A DNA stretch of 47,905 nucleotides from Fimbriimonadaceae bacterium (GTDB lineage Bacteria > Armatimonadota > Fimbriimonadia > Fimbriimonadales > Fimbriimonadaceae), in contig JALOLT010000004.1 of assembly GCA_025455775.1 (NCBI GenBank), positions 1-47,905 on the forward strand, in the 5' to 3' direction. Made by a program: the position numbers and the translations under genes. How positions within the stretch are numbered: the stretch's first letter is position 1; each line of letters opens with the position of its first letter. Shown piece by piece: positions 44,126 to 47,905 of the stretch. Under the pieces are notes generated by a model that worked only from the letters and a program-made list of their open reading frames with translations, was not told where the DNA came from and ran no database searches.

Positions 44126-44131
44126 AGTATA
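44126..44131 (-). promoter_or_regulatory. -10 box of the tRNA-Gln promoter
   Basis: TATACT (minus strand) lies 12 bases before the tRNA 5' end, a normal distance for a short processed leader. No -35 is clear. Confidence 0.45.
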
Positions 44132-44176
44132 GCCGAAGAGCAAAAAGCGACCAGGCAAAAATGGTTGGAGGCGGGA

Positions 44177-44371
44177 CTAGCCCGCCTCACAAAGCTCACG
44201 GTTACCGGGAACGATTGCTTGTATTGTATGATTGCTTTTACAGTGGTCAGCGAGTTTCCTCACTGCCCGTTCGGCGATTGAGTCCATTGGCAACTCACTC
44301 AGCATAGCCAAGTTCAGCAGCGCGAATGCCTCTTCCTCCGTGAGCTCCAACCTGTTTGGCTTTGCCATCAT
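44177..44371 (-). CDS. Small protein of unknown function, 64 aa
   Basis: I chose the ATG at 44371 because AGGAG lies eight bases upstream; the frame extends to 44431 without a Shine-Dalgarno. The product reads MMAKPNRLELTEEEAFALLNLAMLSELPMDSIAERAVRKLADHCK, an acidic then basic helical protein with no signal peptide or membrane helix. No family was recognised. It lies upstream of the tRNA-Gln gene on the same strand. Confidence 0.5.
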   Translation of the reverse strand: MMAKPNRLELTEEEAFALLNLAMLSELPMDSIAERAVRKLADHCKSNHTIQAIVPGNRELCEAG

Positions 44372-44497
44372 GGTTATTGCTCCTAAATGCGCAGGGTCTC
44401 TGCACATTCCTAGTATGACGAAGAAGCTCATAGGATTGTTCTCCTGGAGTTACCTGTTTTCCCAAAAAGACTCTCGCGGCGACCAAAAATAACCGAC

Positions 44498-44506
44498 TGG
44501 TACACT
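44498..44506 (+). promoter_or_regulatory. Extended -10 promoter of the DUF1385 gene
   Basis: TGG-TACACT (44498-44506) is an extended -10. Nine bases separate it from the ATG, giving a leader of only a couple of bases. No -35 is evident. TACACT is also the -10 seen at 1846 and before the OMP gene. Confidence 0.45.
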
Positions 44507-44515
44507 ACACCACTC

Positions 44516-45580
44516 ATGCCAGAAGGCGAATACCTGCAATTTGGCGGCATGGCCGTCCCAGAAGGCGTCATGATGCGCTCACCCCGCTATTGGGCAGTTG
44601 CCTGCCGTGCTCCAAACGGTGATGTCGTCGTCCGCACTGAAGCTCTCGAAAAGACCTGGATTGGTCGCCAACAGTGGCTGAAAAAGCCATTTCTCCGCGG
44701 AATGTTGGCCATGTTCGACACGATGGCTTTGGGGATCAAGGCGATGAACATCGCCAGCAACATTCAGCTCGACGACAAGTACAACCCTGAGAAGAACCCC
44801 CACCAGCTGACAGAGGAGCAAGTGAAGGAGGCTTCGAGCGCAGCTAAAAAGAAAAAGGCGGTCGATAATCTCACCATTGCTGTCACGGTCGTCATCTCTC
44901 TGGGGCTCGGCTTCTTGATTTTCAACGTCATGCCCCAGGCCCTGGCCCAGTTTTTGCGGGGTGGGACGGTCGATCAGGGGGGTACAGGCACAAACTACTT
45001 GGCAGAAGTGCTGAAGATGGTGGTCTTTATAGGCTACCTAGCAGCGATCGCCCAAATCCCCTCAATCAAGGAAGTCTTTCGATACCACGGAGCCGAGCAC
45101 AAGGCGATCAACGTCATCGAGGCGAAGGAACCACTCGATATCTCTCACTCAATGGGGCAAACAAGGCTTCACCCTCGATGCGGCACCAACTTCGCCATCA
45201 TCATGGTGATCGTTGGATTCCTTCTCTTTCCCCTCATTCCTCGCTACTTTGAGCTTGGTGGTTTGGCTATCACGCCGCAAACCCCCGCCCCTCTCGTGGT
45301 CCTCAGCCGGATCTTGATTGAAGTGCCTCTCCTCTTTGTTGTGAGCGGGATCAGCTACGAGATCATTCGCGCAGCTGGTCGCATGAAGGATCAAAAGTGG
45401 GTGAACATCATGCTCAAGCCTGGCCTCGCGACCCAACTCATCACGACAGCAGAACCAGAAGAAAAACACATCGAAGTCGCGATCGAGTCACTCAATGCTG
45501 TATTGAAGGCAGAAGAAACGGGCGAACTCACGAACGGCGAACGCCAATCGGATTTTCCTGTCGTCCCGACGAGCCCCTAG
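44516..45580 (+). CDS. DUF1385 (YqhQ-like) membrane protein
   Basis: The 354-aa protein carries the family signatures GGMAVPEGVMMRSPRYWAVACR near the N-terminus, KKPFLRGMLAMFDTMALGIKAM, EVFRYHGAEHKAINVIEAKEPL, SMGQTRLHPRCGTNF and SGISYEIIRAAGRMKDQKW. At least four membrane helices follow residue ~115. The role of DUF1385 is unknown. The conserved His/Glu-rich motif (YHGAEHK) suggests a metal site. The window offers no sporulation or other context. Its 3' end overlaps the convergent isomerase gene by four bases. Confidence 0.88.
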   Translation: MPEGEYLQFGGMAVPEGVMMRSPRYWAVACRAPNGDVVVRTEALEKTWIGRQQWLKKPFLRGMLAMFDTMALGIKAMNIASNIQLDDKYNPEKNPHQLTEEQVKEASSAAKKKKAVDNLTIAVTVVISLGLGFLIFNVMPQALAQFLRGGTVDQGGTGTNYLAEVLKMVVFIGYLAAIAQIPSIKEVFRYHGAEHKAINVIEAKEPLDISHSMGQTRLHPRCGTNFAIIMVIVGFLLFPLIPRYFELGGLAITPQTPAPLVVLSRILIEVPLLFVVSGISYEIIRAAGRMKDQKWVNIMLKPGLATQLITTAEPEEKHIEVAIESLNAVLKAEETGELTNGERQSDFPVVPTSP

Positions 45581-46359
45581 GCTCGCCACTCGCGAGCCAG
45601 CCAATCTTTCGTCCAGTTGCAGATCTCCCAAAGGTCGGCAACTGGTTCGTCTCTTTCGTTGGTCGGCATATAGGGCGGCGGACCAAATTCTGGGCAAACC
45701 AACATTTCCTTTAGGCCTGCCGTGCTCCCAGTTGCCAGGATCTCATTCCAAAAACCGAGGAAAAGATCGCAGTGACCTTTGTTCTTCTCTAGCCTTGGGT
45801 CATCGACCTGGGGCCCTTCCCCATGGCCAACTCTTGCGTGAATATAGTCGACCTTCTGGGAAAGAGCCGCTAGGGTACTGGCCTGATCGCTCAAATCAGA
45901 TTCACAGACGCACGTGAAATGACTATAGTCTGCCGTGAGCCGAAGTTCCGGGACGGCTTGACAGAGGGCCAGGGCTGTATTGGGCGTGAAGGGGACTCGG
46001 CCCCGGTGGGTCTCGACGCAAAAAGGGATCCCAAGCTCCGCTGCTTCTGAAATTGCCAGGCGAAGGAAGTCGACCGACCTTGAAAACTCCCACCAGTCCT
46101 TCCCGACATGGGCGTTGATTCGATCCGCCTTCGCGTCAGCCCCTCGAGCGAACTGAGACTTGACCTCTTCGTGGCTGGTCACATAGACCTGGCAGACGCT
46201 GGTTAGGCCCAGATCGTGAGCCTTGGATACGAAATCCTTGTTATCAAACTCGAAAAAAGATGCTTCGAACCCGTCGAAGCCGGCAGACTTGATTTTGTCT
46301 AAGGCAGTGACAGAAGGCATGTCCATGCCCCACAGAGCTTTGATAAATCGAACTTGCAT
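45577..46359 (-). CDS. Sugar phosphate isomerase/epimerase family protein (TIM barrel)
   Basis: The 260-aa protein resembles the xylose-isomerase-like/AP-endonuclease 2 TIM barrel group. Motifs include GFDGFEASFFEFD, FCVETHRGRVPFTP (with metal-ligand Glu and His), LTADYSHFTCV and VDYIHARVGHGEGPQ. The N-terminus is complete. The substrate is unknown, and relatives include hydroxypyruvate isomerases and inosose dehydratases. It follows the Nif3-family gene by 11 bases and forms an operon with it. Confidence 0.7.
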   Translation of the reverse strand: MQVRFIKALWGMDMPSVTALDKIKSAGFDGFEASFFEFDNKDFVSKAHDLGLTSVCQVYVTSHEEVKSQFARGADAKADRINAHVGKDWWEFSRSVDFLRLAISEAAELGIPFCVETHRGRVPFTPNTALALCQAVPELRLTADYSHFTCVCESDLSDQASTLAALSQKVDYIHARVGHGEGPQVDDPRLEKNKGHCDLFLGFWNEILATGSTAGLKEMLVCPEFGPPPYMPTNERDEPVADLWEICNWTKDWLAREWRA

Positions 46360-46370
46360 CTTCGTATCGC

Positions 46371-47468
46371 TTAGAGCGGTCTCCCAGCTTGGCCAGGTTT
46401 AGGGATGAATACCTCCACCGACAAGCCCATCTCGCTCAAGATCTCACCGAGCTTGACCATACCTGGCATTTCAGTCGCATAATGACCGGCAGCCACGATG
46501 GTGAGGCCTGCTTCGCTTGCTGCAAGGGCGGTCGCCTGGCGAACTTCCCCTGTGATGAAGGCGTCTGCCCCTGCCGAGAGGGCAGCCTCCCACTCATCAT
46601 CGGCACCTCCCCCGCAAACTGCCACATGTTCAATCGGCTCGTTTCGCCCGACCCACATCAGAGATTTGGTTTGCAGACAGGAATCGACAAGGCTGCGAAA
46701 TTCTCGATGACTCATCGGTTTTGGCATCAAGCCAATGCGAGTGATCTTGTCCGATTTTGGCTTGTGGTCAGGGAGGAGCTGAAACGCTGGTTCTTCGTAA
46801 GGGTGGGCCGCTTGGAGGGCTCGAACAACTGAACCTATCAGAGCCCCAGGAACTGCCATTTCGATGCGAAGTTCTGCGACCTCCTCTCTCTGTCCCCTTG
46901 TCCCCACGCTTGGATTGGCCCCAGCACCAGGAATGAAAGAACCTATACCAGGCGCAGCAAAGGCACACTCTTCGTAGTGGCCGATACGGCCAGCCCCAGC
47001 CTTCGCCAGGGCAGCCCGAAGCCCCTCTGCCGCCTCGGTTGGAACAGTCGTTGTGAGCAAGAAGTGGGGTTGATCCGGGGCCGAGCCGATTCTCTGCACC
47101 TCCGTCAGCCCAAAGATTTCAGCAAGGGTGTCATTGATCCCCCCTGGGGCGACATCCCAGTTCGTGTGAGCTCCATAGAAGGCGATGTTGGACTGAACCA
47201 GGCTTCGAATCGCCTTTGTATGGGGGCCACTTCCCACCAGGCTTTTGAGAGGCTGCCAGATGAGGGGATGGTGGCAAACCATCAAATCCGCTTTCTTCCG
47301 CTTGGCAAAGGCGATGGCAGCCACAGATGGGTCAAGACTTACGACGATCCGGGAGATCTCCTGATCCCATGAGCCTAGCTGCAAACCAGGGCGGTCGAAC
47401 GAGTAGGCAAGATGGAGCGGCGCGAGATTCTCGATCAGATCGACCACGTCGCGCAGAGTGGGGTTCAA
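46371..47468 (-). CDS. Nif3-family dinuclear metal-binding protein
   Basis: The 365-aa protein belongs to the Nif3/YqfO (GTP cyclohydrolase I type 2-like) family. Metal-site residues are in place: VCHHPLIW, GAHTNWDVAPGG, and HYATE near the C-terminus. The middle part (about 130-245) is a PII-like insertion domain (HFLLTTTVPTEAAEGLRAALAKAGAG), as in YqfO, ending with the AHPYEEPAFQLL motif. The function of Nif3 proteins is unproven. The ATG overlaps the upstream gene's stop by four bases. Confidence 0.85.
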   Translation of the reverse strand: MNPTLRDVVDLIENLAPLHLAYSFDRPGLQLGSWDQEISRIVVSLDPSVAAIAFAKRKKADLMVCHHPLIWQPLKSLVGSGPHTKAIRSLVQSNIAFYGAHTNWDVAPGGINDTLAEIFGLTEVQRIGSAPDQPHFLLTTTVPTEAAEGLRAALAKAGAGRIGHYEECAFAAPGIGSFIPGAGANPSVGTRGQREEVAELRIEMAVPGALIGSVVRALQAAHPYEEPAFQLLPDHKPKSDKITRIGLMPKPMSHREFRSLVDSCLQTKSLMWVGRNEPIEHVAVCGGGADDEWEAALSAGADAFITGEVRQATALAASEAGLTIVAAGHYATEMPGMVKLGEILSEMGLSVEVFIPKPGQAGRPL

Positions 47469-47905
47469 GGCCGACCTCTTGCCGGAAGCGGAAGGGCGGG
47501 AATCTTTTGAACAATATCCATCAAAACGTCGCCAGTTTCCTTGCTCTCGACCCGGGAAACAAACCGCAACTCCTTGACTTTCATGGCAAAGGTGTATTCC
47601 CCCAGAAGTTCGATGAGAAACGTCCTCGCCTCGTCTTGCTTGTTCTCGGTCCAGAGGTCATCAATGAGCGTCACGACTACTTGCGAATCGGCAGGTGAGA
47701 GGCTGAACTGCGTTCTGGAGAAGAGAAGGGTATCTTCGTTGTCCCCAATCCCGAAAAAGGGTGCCGGCTGGGAGCCTGAGGTTCGAGGGACAAAAACCTG
47801 CACCCTCCTCCTGAGCGATTTCGGTTTGACTTCGTTGTAGGGGAGAAAAGCCTGGATACACTGAAGGTTCGCCTCACAGGTCACCAAATACTCTGCTTCA
47901 CCTAT
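47465..47905 (-). CDS. Partial protein of unknown function (runs off right edge)
   Basis: The reading frame is open from the right edge, leftward to 47465, for at least 146 codons, beginning IGEAEYLVTCEANLQC. The start lies beyond the window. No family was recognised. The sequence has mixed charged and beta segments (SLSPADSQVVVTLIDDLWTENKQDEARTFLIELLGEYTF) and no signal or membrane region in the part seen. It is the upstream partner of the Nif3-family gene (4-base overlap). Confidence 0.6.
   Translation of the reverse strand: MGEAEYLVTCEANLQCIQAFLPYNEVKPKSLRRRVQVFVPRTSGSQPAPFFGIGDNEDTLLFSRTQFSLSPADSQVVVTLIDDLWTENKQDEARTFLIELLGEYTFAMKVKELRFVSRVESKETGDVLMDIVQKIPALPLPARGRP

Noticed and set aside
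44371-44431. Longer start for the 64-aa protein
   Set aside because: The extension has no Shine-Dalgarno, while AGGAG sits at the right distance before 44371.

Overview
The window is a stretch of bacterial chromosome made almost entirely of housekeeping genes. It has no mobile elements, integrase, CRISPR array or phage genes. Codon and base use look even, apart from a few very GC-rich intergenic patches. A beta-barrel outer-membrane protein (15672-16481) with a C-terminal Phe argues for a diderm cell envelope. The shuffled ribosomal/RNA-polymerase gene order, a DUF1385 protein, short overlapping operons and several apparently leaderless promoters would fit a deep-branching diderm lineage such as Armatimonadota (Fimbriimonadia-like). 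That assignment is an inference from style, not a proven placement.

Layout. 1-1782: end of an unknown gene, then a leader with an attenuator-like hairpin and rplJ-rplL (+). 1846-5229: a Cys-rich secreted peptide followed by a 590-aa unknown protein (+), convergent with a membrane-anchored unknown (-). 5474-8164: FmdB-type zinc ribbon (-), family-5 uracil-DNA glycosylase (+), secreted papain-like protease (-). 8374-12668: HerA/DUF853 ATPase (+), convergent with the copper unit csoR-copZ-copA (-), whose two promoters carry CsoR-like operators. 12676-15011: araB-araD (+). 15012-15671: a gene-free, GC-rich, highly structured region. 15672-20835 (-): outer-membrane protein, then (read leftward) rpsS-rplV-rpsC-rplP-rpmC-rpsQ-rplN-rplX-rplE. 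21204-30622 (-): rpoB and rpoC, separated by about 700 bp holding a terminator and a tandem duplication. 30807-33144 (-): small membrane protein and hisB-hisH-hisA. 33238-36559: sucD, a small unknown, and a tight run of ppGpp-hydrolase-like HD protein, beta-lactamase-like serine hydrolase and ridA. 36563-39342: a quinate-dehydrogenase-like protein with a secreted partner and two small membrane proteins. 39387-44371: gltB, tRNA-Gln(CUG), a small unknown. 44516-47905: DUF1385 protein, sugar-phosphate isomerase-like protein, Nif3-family protein, and a gene running off the right edge.

How the genes work together. The transcription and translation core (RpoBC, S19/L22/S3/L16/L29/S17/L14/L24/L5, L10, L7/L12) occupies the middle and left, in an order that splits classical operons. 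csoR-copZ-copA is a self-contained Cu(I) sensing and export module. araBD handles L-ribulose to D-xylulose-5-phosphate. hisBHA covers three steps of histidine synthesis, GltB ammonia assimilation, SucD the TCA cycle, and RidA clearance of reactive enamines.

The points most worth attention are: (1) three roughly 90-100 bp intergenic elements, in both orientations, whose paired arms differ in sequence but still base-pair, so they are a candidate structured RNA or DNA element; (2) rpoB and rpoC separated by an intrinsic terminator and a 148-bp-period duplication; (3) an RpoB with natural changes at rifampicin-contact positions; (4) a GltB with an insertion inside its 3Fe-4S cysteine loop; and (5) recurrent leaderless promoters. 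No clear multi-gene novel defence or biosynthetic system was seen.
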